NCBI GenBank assembly: GCA_900541135.1
Contig: UQIG01000001.1
Location: forward strand, 74,454 to 138,453
Source: an uncultured Collinsella sp.
GTDB taxonomy: Bacteria > Actinomycetota > Coriobacteriia > Coriobacteriales > Coriobacteriaceae
Direction: 5' to 3'
DNA length: 64,000 nt
In this document: positions 33,901-42,978 of the stretch, piece after piece
Layout: the number at the start of each line of letters is the position of its first letter
Position numbering within the stretch: the stretch's first letter is position 1
Program-made: the position numbers and the translations under genes
Notes under the pieces: generated by a model
The model's input: only the letters and a program-made list of their open reading frames with translations
Databases searched by the model: none
What the model was told of the DNA's origin: nothing

Positions 33901-34185
33901 GCGATCGGCGCGTCAAAGCGCAACGTGGCCAACGTATTCAATGCCGAGACCTTTATCGAGGGCCTCATTGCCGGCGTCTTTGCCATTGTCGTTGTGGTGC
34001 TCGTGAGCTTCCCGGTTAATGCCTGGGCGCTTGCTGCCAAACAGGTCCCCAATCTGATGAGCCTGCCCGTGCAGGATGCGCTGGCGCTCATTGCGATATC
34101 GGTGCTGCTGACGGTCGTCGCCGGCCTGCTGCCTGCCCGCAGCGCATCCAAAAAAGACCCCGTAGAAGCCCTACGCTCTGAATAA
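30931..34185 (+). CDS. ABC transporter, ATPase fused to a large MacB/FtsX-like permease
   Basis: A 1084-aa protein. The N-terminal ATPase has Walker A GPSGSGKTT (38-46), signature LSGGQMQR (142-149) and Walker B IVLADEP. The permease half begins near 250 with a membrane helix, is followed by an extracellular region of more than 550 residues, and ends with three helices. The C-terminal LERKKEIGILRAIGASKRNV is the FtsX/MacB coupling motif. The extracellular part includes runs such as DLSGLDLSGLDIDLSG. Such fused pumps export peptides or antibiotics, or act in mechanotransmission. ATG 30931 is chosen, seven bases after GAGAGG. The gene is single. Confidence 0.88.
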   Translation: MLELKGICKRYVTQSFTQVALDSVSLSFRDNEFVAILGPSGSGKTTMLNVIGGLDHFDSGDLLIDGISTKDFHDRDWDAYRNNRIGFVFQSYNLISHQTILENVELALTLTGVGHAERRQRAREALEKVGLGEHVNKRPSQLSGGQMQRVAIARALINDPEIVLADEPTGALDSTTSVQVMDLLKDVARDRLVIMVTHNPELAYQYATRIVNLADGKITDDSDPFDAANAARREAKPTRKTSMGFVTALGLSARNLMTKKGRTAMTAFAGSIGIIGIAAILALSNGVNGYIKKVEEDTLSSYPLTISKQDYDLSAMMGGQGATDDNTSNGEDSSDDGTDGKAQGTDKIPVVTAVKDMFASVKSNDMTSFKAWLDAGGDGIDKEVNAIQYGYGVSPVVYRAGKGDEKPVRLVPNAMTEAMSGGASSAATVSMESMGTSVFNEMIDDQSLLDSQYDVVAGHWPTSANEAVMVLSSRGTVGDYTLYSIGALDINELNDLVNSAMTADGGVGAPETGTDFTYDDALSTTFKVLSPADAYRKNEETGMWTDMSGDADFMTAKVADGIDVRIVGVVRPNETANASALSPGIAYTHALTRQLMERAANSQIVKEQLAHPETDVFTGKSFDELQGEAKQGVDLGSMFSVDEAALKGAFSFDTSALSGTAGGMDLSGLDLSGLDIDLSGVGKDIDFSDIMAKAPTPDFSGIFDGLELTPEQMQQVGTLANQLFEGFLQSDQFKALSPEDLKDASKLAAAFSTYLESDTAAQQILARLKALGGDALAERLQQAMTDYVQKQLAPYLQQAMDQVMKSISNQIAATVSAQLKAGAAGLMGQMTTQMSSSFANLASAMRVDASAFARAIHFNMDAEDLSSLMMSYAKASKLTYDNNLTTLGYADEADPISVKIFPRDFEAKERVLDHIDAYNKQVKAAGHDEQAISYTDYMGIIMGSVTDIVNTISLVLIAFVSISLVVSSIMIGIITYISVLERKKEIGILRAIGASKRNVANVFNAETFIEGLIAGVFAIVVVVLVSFPVNAWALAAKQVPNLMSLPVQDALALIAISVLLTVVAGLLPARSASKKDPVEALRSE

Positions 34186-34186
34186 T

Positions 34187-34215
34187 GTACAAAGGGACAG
34201 CCCCTTTGTCACATT
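34187..34215. repeat. Dispersed hairpin repeat (GGGACAGCCCCTTTG type)
   Basis: ACAAAGGGAC faces a CCCCTTTGT arm, with a spacer of only two or three bases. The same core appears at 35581-35613, 41918-41947 and, in variant form, elsewhere. Here it sits between the ABC transporter and the next gene, where it may also stop transcription. Confidence 0.6.
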
Positions 34216-34227
34216 TCTCTCCTGCGC

Positions 34228-35361
34228 CTAGCTTGTTTTGCCCATCAGCGTGATGCGGATGGTTGGATGGGTGTACTCGTCAAACTCGTCCTTGGGATCC
34301 GTGTCAAACGAGTAATACGCTTTGATGGGGTCGTCGCTCGTCCTGATAGAGATTCTCTCGTAGAGCGAGCCGTTCAAAAAAGCCTGCCTAAACTCTTCGG
34401 GGAGCTTCTGCGGTGCTAGGAGCTCGGGGCTTGCGGTCTTGACGTCTATGGTTTGGACGGCAGAGGAAAGCTCGTCAAGGTCGAGCTCGATACGGGCGAG
34501 GTTGTCCTCGAGGCTCGCATTGGGGTCGACCTCTGCCGCGTAGCTCACTTCCGTGAGCGTTCCCTTGTTGTCAAAATCCAGGTACGTATAGGTCTTTTGG
34601 GTATCGGAGTCGCCGTCGTGCAGATAGCCGCGGACGTGATAGCCGTAATCTTGATATCGCTCGTAGGGGTCATCGGCGGACACGTACTCGCATGAGGGCT
34701 CTAATGCCTTGCGTGCGATAGCGATCTGCTCGGCCGCGGCCGCGGCGTTCTCCTGCATCTCGATGTTTCCCTGCGCCAGCTGCGGGATATAGGCGCCGCA
34801 CACGATCGCGAGGGGCAGCGCCACAAGCGCGACGATCCACTTTTTTGCACGGGGGATAGGCACGCCACAGGCCTCTGCCACGGCCTTTGCGTTGGCGAAG
34901 CTCTCGGCAAGCACATCTGCCGCGGTGGCGACGGCGCCTACGGCAGCGGCGACCTCTGCCGCGCCGCCCAGGTTGCGCGCGGTCTCGTTGTCACTGTTCC
35001 TGAGCAGGCGCGCGGCGGCCTGCGTGCCAACAACGCCTGCGATCTGTGCCGAGCGGTCTTTCTCGCTCTGCTCGACGGCGAGCCGGTACTGCATTTCCTT
35101 CCACTGCTTGCCACGCATGCCAAAGCGCGGGGCGAGAGCGCAGTAGCAGAATATAACGAGCTCGATGGCGGTGAGCACCAAGGCGGTCATCATGCCTGTC
35201 TCTTGGAAGCCTTCGTGATGGAAGACGATGTCGTCGACCATTTCGAAAGGAATGATCGATAAGGGCAGCACGAATGCCATGGCAAGCGCCGCGCCGGCAA
35301 CCTTGGGGCAGATGCAGTATCGCTGGATGCGCTTGCGTTCTTGTTCGGAGAGTGCTGCCAT
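34228..35361 (-). CDS. Hypothetical membrane protein, 377 aa
   Basis: Membrane segments lie near residues 20-42, 58-78 and 180-196 (IVALVALPLAIVCGAYI). Residues 100-165 form an alanine-rich helix. The C-terminal half (about 215-377) is a soluble, probably extracellular domain with charged repeats. I do not recognise a family. The N-terminal QRYCICPKVAGAAL has a small Cys cluster. It is a single gene, with repeats on both sides. A conservative guess is a cell-envelope protein. Confidence 0.7.
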   Translation of the reverse strand: MAALSEQERKRIQRYCICPKVAGAALAMAFVLPLSIIPFEMVDDIVFHHEGFQETGMMTALVLTAIELVIFCYCALAPRFGMRGKQWKEMQYRLAVEQSEKDRSAQIAGVVGTQAAARLLRNSDNETARNLGGAAEVAAAVGAVATAADVLAESFANAKAVAEACGVPIPRAKKWIVALVALPLAIVCGAYIPQLAQGNIEMQENAAAAAEQIAIARKALEPSCEYVSADDPYERYQDYGYHVRGYLHDGDSDTQKTYTYLDFDNKGTLTEVSYAAEVDPNASLEDNLARIELDLDELSSAVQTIDVKTASPELLAPQKLPEEFRQAFLNGSLYERISIRTSDDPIKAYYSFDTDPKDEFDEYTHPTIRITLMGKTS

Positions 35362-35698
35362 GGCGGGTCCTTGGTGTCGTGGCGGTCGTTGTGGCGCGAT
35401 GCCGTCATATGTGACTCAGTATAGAGAATCCCGCCATCGGTGAGCGCAGGTCATACGGCAGAAGTGCCACGGCGGCTCGATGGGCTCGTCACTTGAGCCT
35501 TTGCCGGCCCATGAAAAAGCTGTACGTCAGCATCCAAAGATGTCGAAAGATATCGACTTTGTATGCTGACGTACATGTTTCATGTGACAAAGGGACTGTC
35601 CCTTTGTCACATGAAAAGCAAGGAAGTCGCAAGGTCTGGGGCGGGGATGCCGGTATATACCTCGGATACAATCGAAGCCATGCTAGAAAGAGGCTTCG
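35362..35698. repeat. Intergenic block with two adjacent perfect hairpins
   Basis: The first hairpin (35521-35575) has 13-bp arms (TGTACGTCAGCAT) with CAAAG/CTTTG and GTCGA/TCGAC pairs inside. The second (35581-35613) is a 33-base near-perfect palindrome around GGGACTGTCCC with TGACAAA/TTTGTCA arms. The region before 35515 contains the promoter of the minus-strand gene, and the end carries the P-type ATPase start. Nothing here is coding. The pair of hairpins looks like a REP/MITE-type insertion. Confidence 0.65.
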
Positions 35699-38143
35699 AT
35701 GATTAGAAAATCATTCTTCAACCCGTTCTCGTCCCTGTTACTTGCGCTGGCCGGTTTGGCTTTTTTGGTCGATGTCGTTCCGCAGACGCAGGGCCAGACG
35801 GGAGTGTTCGCGCCTGCTGTGTTGTTTGCAATGTGGCTGGTCGGCGGCTTGGTGCGCCTGTTCTATGAAAATGAGGCCACGCGCAGCTTTGACCGCCATA
35901 TGCTGAAGGCGAGCCATGCGGCCGTCTGGAAGCGTGTTGACGCATGCTGGGTTCAAGTCGATGCCGACCGGCTTGTGCCCGGCGATGTGATTCGCCTGTA
36001 TGCCGGTATGCTCTGCCCGGTCGATGCAGTTCTTGCCAAGGGCAATCACATTCTTGTTTCCGAGTCGTCGCTTACGGGCGAGAGCGGCCAGACCGTCAAG
36101 CGGGAGGGCGAGGCCGTTCGCGCAGGGACGACTATCGTTGACGGTAAGGCCACGGCGACCGTTTTTGCATGTGTCGACAAGGAGGAAACCGTGTCCCGCC
36201 GGCGCGTCCGTCCTGGCACGCAATTTAATGCTGGGGCTAAAAGCGTTTGCGTGGCTTTAGTCAAGTGCATGCTTGTCGTGCTGCCATTTGTCATCATGAT
36301 TCGCGGCGTCGTGTTGGGCGACTGGGCGCAAGCACTGCTGTTTGCTTTGGGAACGGCCGTGGGCCTGGTTCCCGAAATGCTTCCGGTCGTTACGAGCGTC
36401 TGTCTGTCGGGTAGCGCCCGCCGTCTCAAAAGCAAACGGGTCATCGTAAAGAATGTCGACGCCATGGAGTCGCTGGGCTCCATGGACGTGGTGTGCGTGG
36501 ACAAGACGGGCACGCTAACCGAAGACGCCGCGGTGCTGGAGTACTACACCGATATCCTGGGCAACGAGAGCAAGCAGACCCTCAACTTGGCGTATCTCGA
36601 GAGTGCGAATCAGGGGGTCACCGCCAATCAGCTTAACCGGGCTATTGCCGATGCATGTGCCGCACCCGAGTTTCGCCTTATTGCCAAAGATCTTGACCGT
36701 GCATTTACCCTGCATGCGTCCGATCCCTTTGACCACATCACCAAGGCATCGGGCGTTAAGCTCGACGCCGCGCCGGGTGCGCTTGGGTGCTTGGGGCTAC
36801 CGGCTCGCCCCGATAGTCACCTGACCATCGTTAAAGGCGAGGTCGAGAGCGTTTGCGCGCATTGCGACTGGGCGAGCTTTAAAGGCGAGCTGGTTCCCAT
36901 GGATGAAGAAGGGCGTCGGAGCGCCTACGAGGTTGCCGAGGATATGCGCGCCGATGGCATCAAAGTGCTCGCTGTTGCCTACAGTACGACGGCGGCGGGT
37001 TGGAACGGCCTGGTGCTGTGTGGTTTTCTGGGCTTTTTCGACCGACCAAAGGCAAGTGCCCGTGCCGCGGTTCGCTCGCTGTCTGACCTGTCTGTCGAAG
37101 TGCGCGTGCTGACCGGTGATTCGGCGTCGGTTGCTCGTTCTGCCTGCACGCGCCTGGGGATTCCCGCCGGTAGCGTCATCACGGGTGCCATGCTCGATGC
37201 CATGGAGGAGTCCGAGGCGCTTATCCAGGTGGGGCAGACTCGCGTCTTTGCCGAGCTCACGCCCGCGCAAAAGGCGCGTATCGTAGGGCTCATCCGGCTT
37301 TCGGGCCATGCCGTCGGCTATATCGGCGACGGCGTGAATGACGTGCCGGCGCTTACGGCGGCAGACGTCGGTATCGTTGTGGATTCTGCCGCCGCCGAGT
37401 CCAAGAAGGTTGCCGACCTCGTGCTGCTCGAGCGCGACCTGGGCGTCGTTGCCGAGGGCGTACGCGAGGGCAGGGCCTCGTTCGCAAACGCCTCCAAGTA
37501 CATCCGCATCGCGTCGAGTTCTAACTTTGGCAATATTTGTTCGGTGGCTGCCGCCAGCATCTTCTTGCCCTTTGTGCCGGCGACCGCTACTCAGCTGCTT
37601 TTGCTCAACTTGCTTTACGACGCGACCTGCCTGGCGTTGTCGTGGGATAACGTTGACGGCGAGGAGATTGCTCGCCCCAAGGCATGGTCGGGCAAGGGCC
37701 TGGGTGGCTTTATGCTCCATTTTGGCTTTGCGAGCTCGGCCTTTGACATCATCACCTTTGCCATTTTGTTCTTTGGCGTGTGCCCCGCCGTATGCGGTGC
37801 ATCTTTTATGGCGTTGGACGCCGCGGGTAGGGCGGCCTTTATTGCCATGTTCCAAGCAGGTTGGCTGCTGGAGTGCGCATGGACCGAGTCGCTGGTGCTT
37901 TTGGTCTTGCGAACACGATGCGTTCGCGGGGCTGATCGCCCGCGCCGTTTGCTCGCGATGATGGTCGGCATCATGCTTGTCGCGTCTGCCTTACTCGCAC
38001 TGGGTCCGGCGGTGCAACTGATCGGTCTTGCCGCTTTACCGGCGTGGTATTTGGGTGTCGTCGCACTGCTCAGTGTGCTGTACCTTGTTGTCGTTTCGGT
38101 CATCAAGCGGGTCTACTTGTCCCGTGCGAGCAGTTTGTTCTAG
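35699..38143 (+). CDS. P-type ATPase, cation transporter (P3/MgtA-like)
   Basis: An 814-aa protein. LTGES (125-129) is the actuator motif, DKTGT with D268 is the phosphorylation site, and GDGVND (about 542-547) is the hinge. The membrane segment VGLVPEMLPV is the MgtA-type M4 motif. Compared with the 922-aa MgtA encoded at 38903, it lacks about 80 residues at the N-terminus and has a shorter loop. It is followed after 9 bases by a winged-helix regulator gene. Mg2+ is the likely ion by family, and Ni2+/Co2+ cannot be excluded. The start is at the ATG after GAAAGAGGC. Confidence 0.87.
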   Translation: MIRKSFFNPFSSLLLALAGLAFLVDVVPQTQGQTGVFAPAVLFAMWLVGGLVRLFYENEATRSFDRHMLKASHAAVWKRVDACWVQVDADRLVPGDVIRLYAGMLCPVDAVLAKGNHILVSESSLTGESGQTVKREGEAVRAGTTIVDGKATATVFACVDKEETVSRRRVRPGTQFNAGAKSVCVALVKCMLVVLPFVIMIRGVVLGDWAQALLFALGTAVGLVPEMLPVVTSVCLSGSARRLKSKRVIVKNVDAMESLGSMDVVCVDKTGTLTEDAAVLEYYTDILGNESKQTLNLAYLESANQGVTANQLNRAIADACAAPEFRLIAKDLDRAFTLHASDPFDHITKASGVKLDAAPGALGCLGLPARPDSHLTIVKGEVESVCAHCDWASFKGELVPMDEEGRRSAYEVAEDMRADGIKVLAVAYSTTAAGWNGLVLCGFLGFFDRPKASARAAVRSLSDLSVEVRVLTGDSASVARSACTRLGIPAGSVITGAMLDAMEESEALIQVGQTRVFAELTPAQKARIVGLIRLSGHAVGYIGDGVNDVPALTAADVGIVVDSAAAESKKVADLVLLERDLGVVAEGVREGRASFANASKYIRIASSSNFGNICSVAAASIFLPFVPATATQLLLLNLLYDATCLALSWDNVDGEEIARPKAWSGKGLGGFMLHFGFASSAFDIITFAILFFGVCPAVCGASFMALDAAGRAAFIAMFQAGWLLECAWTESLVLLVLRTRCVRGADRPRRLLAMMVGIMLVASALLALGPAVQLIGLAALPAWYLGVVALLSVLYLVVVSVIKRVYLSRASSLF

Positions 38144-38152
38144 GGTGGTTCT

Positions 38153-38635
38153 ATGCAAACGAACAGAACCAACATAGTGATCACGCCCGCCGAGGCCGCC
38201 GAGCTCAGCGGTGCGCTGTTCTCGTCCGGCAGTGCCGCCGCCCACGAGCTTGCGCCTATATTTGCCGATATCGCGTCGGGCAGACTCACATCCGTCGAAC
38301 TCATGCTTGCGGGTTCGCAGCCGGGTTCCGCCGCAGAGCCCATCGTTATCGACGGGCTGTCGATTGACCTGGCTTCGCGCACCGTGAAGGTCCTGGGTGT
38401 GCCCGTCTCGCTCACACCTAAGGAGTTTGACATCCTTGCCTTTTTGGCCACCAATCGGGGTACGGTCTTTAGCAAAGAAGAAATCTATCGGGCCGTGTGG
38501 CAGGACGAGTATCTGCTCGACGACAGCAACATCATGGCCTTTGTCCGAAAGATTCGAAAGAAGATTGAGCCCGAGCCCGATAACCCGCGTTACCTGTTAA
38601 CCGTGTGGGGCGTGGGCTATAAGATGGCCGGATAA
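38153..38635 (+). CDS. Winged-helix DNA-binding protein without a receiver domain
   Basis: A 160-aa protein. The last 100 residues are an OmpR/PhoB-type winged helix (VSLTPKEFDILAFLATNRGT, then VFSKEEIYRAVW and NPRYLLTVWGVGYKM). The first 55 residues form a small unknown region with no receiver-domain Asp, so it is not a phosphorylated response regulator in the ordinary sense. It lies between two MgtA-like ATPase genes, so control of Mg2+ transport is a reasonable guess. It starts 9 bases after the upstream stop, without a clear ribosome binding site. Confidence 0.8.
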   Translation: MQTNRTNIVITPAEAAELSGALFSSGSAAAHELAPIFADIASGRLTSVELMLAGSQPGSAAEPIVIDGLSIDLASRTVKVLGVPVSLTPKEFDILAFLATNRGTVFSKEEIYRAVWQDEYLLDDSNIMAFVRKIRKKIEPEPDNPRYLLTVWGVGYKMAG

Positions 38636-38698
38636 CGCTTTAGCCTACTACCTCTGCCGATTGAAAAACAGCAGAATAATCCTTGCCGAATCGCAAGA

Positions 38699-38742
38699 AA
38701 GCCGCAAGAAACCAGCCATGTGCTTGGTCTTGCGGCTTTTCT
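38699..38742 (+). terminator. Terminator after the winged-helix gene
   Basis: AAGCCGCAAG pairs with CTTGCGGCTT across a 20-base loop, then TTCT follows. Confidence 0.75.
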
Positions 38743-38759
38743 ATTCTGTGAACAGTCGC

Positions 38760-38890
38760 AGACGCGAAGGAGAGGTGAGGACCTTGAGCGGCAGTGACAG
38801 TACCGGAAGCGCAGGGCGGTGGGCGTCGCCGCGGTCCCATCTTGTTAAGGACCGCCGCAGCTAAGTTGCTCTGCATGCAATCGATAGAAC
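38760..38890 (+). promoter_or_regulatory. Leader of mgtA, possible M-box (Mg2+) riboswitch
   Basis: The mgtA leader contains GGAGAGGTGAGGACCTTGAG, GCGGCAGTGA and a long hairpin CGGTCC...GGACCG. M-box riboswitches begin with a GGTGAGG motif and contain a CCGCTGCC-type segment. The match is only partial, and no covariance model was run. Transcription control by Mg2+ is therefore only a possibility. Confidence 0.3.
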
Positions 38891-38902
38891 GGAGCGTAGT
38901 AA

Positions 38903-41671
38903 GTGAAGATGTTAACCATGCACCGTGCGGCTTCGACGGCTCAAGCGCAGCACGATTTGATTCGGCATCGTGCGGAGGGGCGCATTCAGTATGCGGCGAC
39001 CATTCCGCTGAGCGATGCTATGACATGGGTCGGGTCCAACCTGGGTGGTCTGGATCGCGACGAGGTCGCACACAGCGAGGCGGACAACGGGCGCAACGTG
39101 GTCACGCGCGGCAAGAAAAAGTCGCTGGCCCGCAGGCTCGCAGACGCTTTCGTCAGCCCCTTTACGGCAATCCTATTTTTCCTGGCCATTATCTCGGCGG
39201 CAACGGACATGGTGTTTCCCGCCCTTTCGCTTATGGGGAGCGTGCCGGAAGATTTCGATCCGCTGACCGTGATTATCATCACCACGATGGTGGTGCTTTC
39301 GGGCACGTTGCGCTATATCCAGGAGGCGCGTAGCGGCAACGCGGCCGAAAAGCTGCTCGACATGATCACGACGACCGCGACGGTCACGCGAAAGGATGCT
39401 CCCAAGGAGGAGATTCCCATCGACGATGTGGTGGTCGGCGACATTGTGCACCTTTCCGCTGGCGACATGATCCCTGCGGATGTGAGAATCATCGAGGCCA
39501 AGGACCTCTTTGTGAGCCAGGCCAGCCTGACGGGTGAGAGCGAGCCTGTCGAGAAAATGCCCACGACCTGTGTAGAATCCGATTCGGCAACGTCGTTCGA
39601 GAATATCGCCCTTATGGGCAGCAGCGTGATCTCGGGCAGCGCGACCGCAGTCGTCTTTAGCGTGGGCGAGCAGACTCTGTTTGGTTCGATGGCGTCGAGC
39701 CTTTCGGATGACGCCGTGGAGACCAGCTTTTCCAAAGGCGTCAATGGCGTCTCGTGGGTGCTCATCCGCTTTATGATGGTGATGGTTCCATTCGTCTTTT
39801 TGATTAACGGCGTTACCAAGGGCAACTGGCTCGATGCCGGCCTCTTTGCCATCAGCATTGCCGTGGGTCTTACGCCCGAGATGCTGCCCATGATTGTCAC
39901 CACGTGCCTTGCCAAGGGCGCAGTTGCCATGAGCAAAAAACAGACCATCGTTAAGAACCTCAACTCGATTCAGAACTTTGGCGCCATGGACGTGCTGTGC
40001 ACGGACAAGACCGGCACGCTGACGCAGGACCAGGTGGTGCTGGAGTATCACTGGAATATCAACGGTCAGGAGGATTCGCGCGTTTTGCGCCACGCCTATC
40101 TCAACAGCTATTTCCAGACGGGCTACAAGAACCTTATGGACTTGGCGATTATCAAGTGCACCGAGGAGGAGGAGCAAAACGATCCGAGTCTCACCGATCT
40201 TTCGGAGGCATACGTAAAGGTCGACGAGGTGCCGTTTGATTTTTCGCGCCGCCGTCTTACTACCGTGGTGCGCGATCGCAGCGGCAAGACTCAGATGGTC
40301 ACCAAGGGCGCTGTCGAGGAAATGCTATCGGTGTGTTCGCATGCCGAGATCGATGGTGCGGTTCGCGTGCTGGACGACGAAGTGCGCGAGCGCATCCTGG
40401 CAACGGTCGCCGATCTGAATGACGACGGTTTTCGCGTGTTGGCGATTGCGCAAAAGTCCAATCCTTCGCCGGCCGGTGCCTTTAGCGCCGAGGGCGAGTG
40501 CGATATGGTCCTGATCGGCTATCTGGCGTTTTTGGATCCGCCCAAAGAGTCGACAGCCGATGCCATCGAGGCATTGCGCAACCATGGCGTCGCCACCAAG
40601 ATTTTGACCGGCGACAACGAGAAGGTCACGCGCACCATCTGTAAGCAGGTGGGACTGCAGGTCAACAACATGCTGCTGGGTAGCGACATTGCTGCCATGG
40701 ACGATGCGGAGCTCGCCCGCCGTGCCGAGGACGTGCAGGTGTTTGCCAAGCTCACACCGGATCAAAAGGCGCGTGTCGTCTCCGTCCTGCGCGACAACGG
40801 GCATGTTGTAGGCTACATGGGTGACGGCATCAACGATGCCTCGGCCATGAAGTCGTCCGATATCGGCATCTCGGTCGATACCGCTGTCGACGTTGCCAAG
40901 GAGTCGGCAGACATCATCTTGCTCGAGAAGGACCTGATGGTGCTCGAGGAAGGCATCATCGAGGGGCGTAAGACCTACGCCAACATGATCAAGTACATCA
41001 AGATGACCGCGAGCTCTAACTTCGGCAACATGTTTAGCGTGCTTGCCGCGTCTGCCCTGCTGCCGTTTTTGCCCATGATGAGCATCCAGCTGATTCTGCT
41101 CAACTTGATTTATGACTGCAGCTGCCTGGCGATTCCCTGGGATAATGTGGACGAGGAGTTCCTGCGCGTGCCGCGTACCTGGGACGCGTCGAGTGTCGGC
41201 AGATTCATGATCTGGATCGGGCCCACCAGCTCCATCTTTGACTTTATGACCTACATCTTTATGTACTTTGTCTTCTGCCCGCTGTTTGTGAGCCACGGCG
41301 TGCTGTTTAACGAGCTGGCGCATGTTTACTCGGGCGCTGCACTGGAGCAGATGCAGCTGGCATACATCGCGCTGTTCCAGGCCGGTTGGTTTGTCGAGTC
41401 CATGTGGAGCCAGACGCTGGTCATTCATATGATTCGCACGCCCAAGCTGCCGTTTATTCAGAGCCGTGCCTCGGCGCCGGTGATGCTGCTCACGATGACG
41501 GGCATCGCGCTGCTCACGGCGATTCCGTTTAGCCCGCTTGGGCCTACGTTGGGCCTGGGTGCCCTGCCCGTTGAGTACTTCCTGTTCCTGATCCCGTGCA
41601 TCTTGCTGTATATGGCGTTGGCAACAAGTCTTAAGAAGGCCTATGTCAGGCGCTATGGCGAGCTGCTGTAA
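38903..41671 (+). CDS. mgtA: Magnesium-translocating P-type ATPase
   Basis: A 922-aa protein, full length for MgtA. LTGES (209-213) and DKTGT with D368 are present, [12 protein letters not shown] (about 640) is the hinge, and VGLTPEMLP is the M4 ion site. It imports Mg2+ and is expected to be expressed when the ion is scarce. The GTG at 38903 is chosen because GGAGCG lies seven bases upstream; an ATG six bases further in is the alternative. It is followed by a 51-aa membrane protein. Confidence 0.92.
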   Translation: MKMLTMHRAASTAQAQHDLIRHRAEGRIQYAATIPLSDAMTWVGSNLGGLDRDEVAHSEADNGRNVVTRGKKKSLARRLADAFVSPFTAILFFLAIISAATDMVFPALSLMGSVPEDFDPLTVIIITTMVVLSGTLRYIQEARSGNAAEKLLDMITTTATVTRKDAPKEEIPIDDVVVGDIVHLSAGDMIPADVRIIEAKDLFVSQASLTGESEPVEKMPTTCVESDSATSFENIALMGSSVISGSATAVVFSVGEQTLFGSMASSLSDDAVETSFSKGVNGVSWVLIRFMMVMVPFVFLINGVTKGNWLDAGLFAISIAVGLTPEMLPMIVTTCLAKGAVAMSKKQTIVKNLNSIQNFGAMDVLCTDKTGTLTQDQVVLEYHWNINGQEDSRVLRHAYLNSYFQTGYKNLMDLAIIKCTEEEEQNDPSLTDLSEAYVKVDEVPFDFSRRRLTTVVRDRSGKTQMVTKGAVEEMLSVCSHAEIDGAVRVLDDEVRERILATVADLNDDGFRVLAIAQKSNPSPAGAFSAEGECDMVLIGYLAFLDPPKESTADAIEALRNHGVATKILTGDNEKVTRTICKQVGLQVNNMLLGSDIAAMDDAELARRAEDVQVFAKLTPDQKARVVSVLRDNGHVVGYMGDGINDASAMKSSDIGISVDTAVDVAKESADIILLEKDLMVLEEGIIEGRKTYANMIKYIKMTASSNFGNMFSVLAASALLPFLPMMSIQLILLNLIYDCSCLAIPWDNVDEEFLRVPRTWDASSVGRFMIWIGPTSSIFDFMTYIFMYFVFCPLFVSHGVLFNELAHVYSGAALEQMQLAYIALFQAGWFVESMWSQTLVIHMIRTPKLPFIQSRASAPVMLLTMTGIALLTAIPFSPLGPTLGLGALPVEYFLFLIPCILLYMALATSLKKAYVRRYGELL

Positions 41672-41701
41672 CAGGGGATTTGACATGAGAGGAGCGTTCG
41701 C

Positions 41702-41857
41702 ATGAACTGGACGCAGATTTGGATTGACCTGTTTGGCACCTCGGAGTGGCTCGGCCTGAATATGGGCTTTTGGGTGGCCAACGGCGTGGTGCTCATCATC
41801 GTCGTCATTATGAACGTCGTCTTTTGGAGCATGAAGCCGCTGCCGAAGGACGAATAA
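41702..41857 (+). CDS. Small membrane protein, 51 aa, after mgtA
   Basis: GAGAGGAGCG precedes the ATG. The protein has one hydrophobic segment VVLIIVVIMNVVFW, preceded by a Trp-rich amphipathic part (MNWTQIWIDLFGTSEWLG), and ends KPLPKDE. It lies 30 bases after mgtA and is likely co-transcribed. In Escherichia coli a small membrane protein (MgtS) protects MgtA, so a comparable accessory role is a testable idea. It is not homologous by eye. Confidence 0.7.
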   Translation: MNWTQIWIDLFGTSEWLGLNMGFWVANGVVLIIVVIMNVVFWSMKPLPKDE

Positions 41858-41917
41858 CGTGCATGGGGCCGCTTGCGTTGCTGTGCCAAAATAAACACTC
41901 GAATGATGATTTGCAGA

Positions 41918-41947
41918 TGTGACAAAGGGACTGCCCCTTTGCCGCAT
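41918..41947. repeat. Dispersed hairpin repeat (GGGACTGCCCCTTTG type)
   Basis: TGACAAAGGGAC faces a CCCCTTTGCCGCA arm. This is a copy of the repeat at 35581-35613 with one arm altered. It lies just before the dihydrouridine synthase gene. Confidence 0.6.
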
Positions 41948-41961
41948 TGATCTGAGAGTAG

Positions 41962-42921
41962 ATGTTGATGATTCTATCGTTGGCCCCTATGGAGGGGATT
42001 ACCGGGCATGTGTTCCGTCGCGTGCACGCGGAGTGCTTCGGTGCGCTCGATTGCTATTACACGCCGTTCTTGCCGCCGCCACGGGTGGGAAACCGCTTTG
42101 GAGGCAAGGCGTTTAAGGAGGTCGACCCTGTCAATAACCAGGGGCTCAACGTAGTGCCTCAGCTGATGTCCAAGAACGCGGACGAGTTTGTGTGGGCGGC
42201 ACAGGTGCTCGCCGACATGGGTTATCGCGAGGTCAATCTCAACTTGGGTTGTCCTTCGGGAACGGTTGTCGCCAAGGGCAAGGGTTCGGGTTTCTTGCGC
42301 AATCTCGACGAGCTCGAGGTGTTCTTGAGCGACGTGTGCGAGCACTCGCCGCTGCCGGTGTCGGTCAAGACCAGGCTGGGGTTGGAAAGCGACGACGAAT
42401 ACGAGCGCGTACTCGACCTCTATTGCCGCATGCCGCTGGCAGAGCTGATCGTGCATCCGCGCGTGCAAAAGGACCGTTATACGGGCTCGCCGCGCAAGGA
42501 GTTTTACGGCGAGACGCTGGAGCGGGCGCCGTTCCCCGTTGCCTATAACGGCGACATCTTTGATCTTGAGGACATGGATGCGCTGGTGGAGGCCTATCCC
42601 GGAACGCGTCACGTAATGTTGGGGCGCGGCTTGCTTGCGAACCCCGCGCTGGCTCGCATGGCTAAGGGCGGTCCTGCTGCCACGGCAGCCGAGCTGCAGC
42701 GTTTCCACGACACGCTGTTTGCGGCCTATGCGGACGAGATCGGCGGCAACGCGGTCTTCCGCATGAAGGAGTTGTGGTTCTACGCCAAATGCGCCTTCGC
42801 CGATCCCGCGACCGTTCACAAGCTCGTACGCAAGACCAAAAAGGTCGACGAATACCGCGCCGCCGTCGATCGCGTCTTTCGCGAACAGCCGCTTGCGCCC
42901 GTTGCCCGCTTCGACGGCTAG
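41962..42921 (+). CDS. tRNA-dihydrouridine synthase
   Basis: A 319-aa protein. LSLAPMEGITGHVFRR (5-20) opens the FMN-binding barrel. C97 in NLNLGCPSG is the catalytic cysteine, VSVKTRLGLES holds the conserved lysine, and YNGDI and MLGRGLLANP complete the FMN site. It reduces uridine in the D-loop of tRNA using NADPH. The start is weakly supported (GAGAGTAG). It is a single gene. Confidence 0.92.
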   Translation: MLMILSLAPMEGITGHVFRRVHAECFGALDCYYTPFLPPPRVGNRFGGKAFKEVDPVNNQGLNVVPQLMSKNADEFVWAAQVLADMGYREVNLNLGCPSGTVVAKGKGSGFLRNLDELEVFLSDVCEHSPLPVSVKTRLGLESDDEYERVLDLYCRMPLAELIVHPRVQKDRYTGSPRKEFYGETLERAPFPVAYNGDIFDLEDMDALVEAYPGTRHVMLGRGLLANPALARMAKGGPAATAAELQRFHDTLFAAYADEIGGNAVFRMKELWFYAKCAFADPATVHKLVRKTKKVDEYRAAVDRVFREQPLAPVARFDG

Positions 42922-42925
42922 CCAG

Positions 42926-42975
42926 TCATTGGGGACGTTCTTTAACGACTACTCATTTAAGTGCGTCCCCAATGA
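42926..42975. terminator. Hairpin between dus and the glutaredoxin gene
   Basis: TCATTGGGGACG pairs with CGTCCCCAATGA around a 26-base loop. It lies between convergent genes and has no T-run. The GGGGACG core links it to the dispersed repeats. Confidence 0.6.
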
Positions 42976-42978
42976 GTA

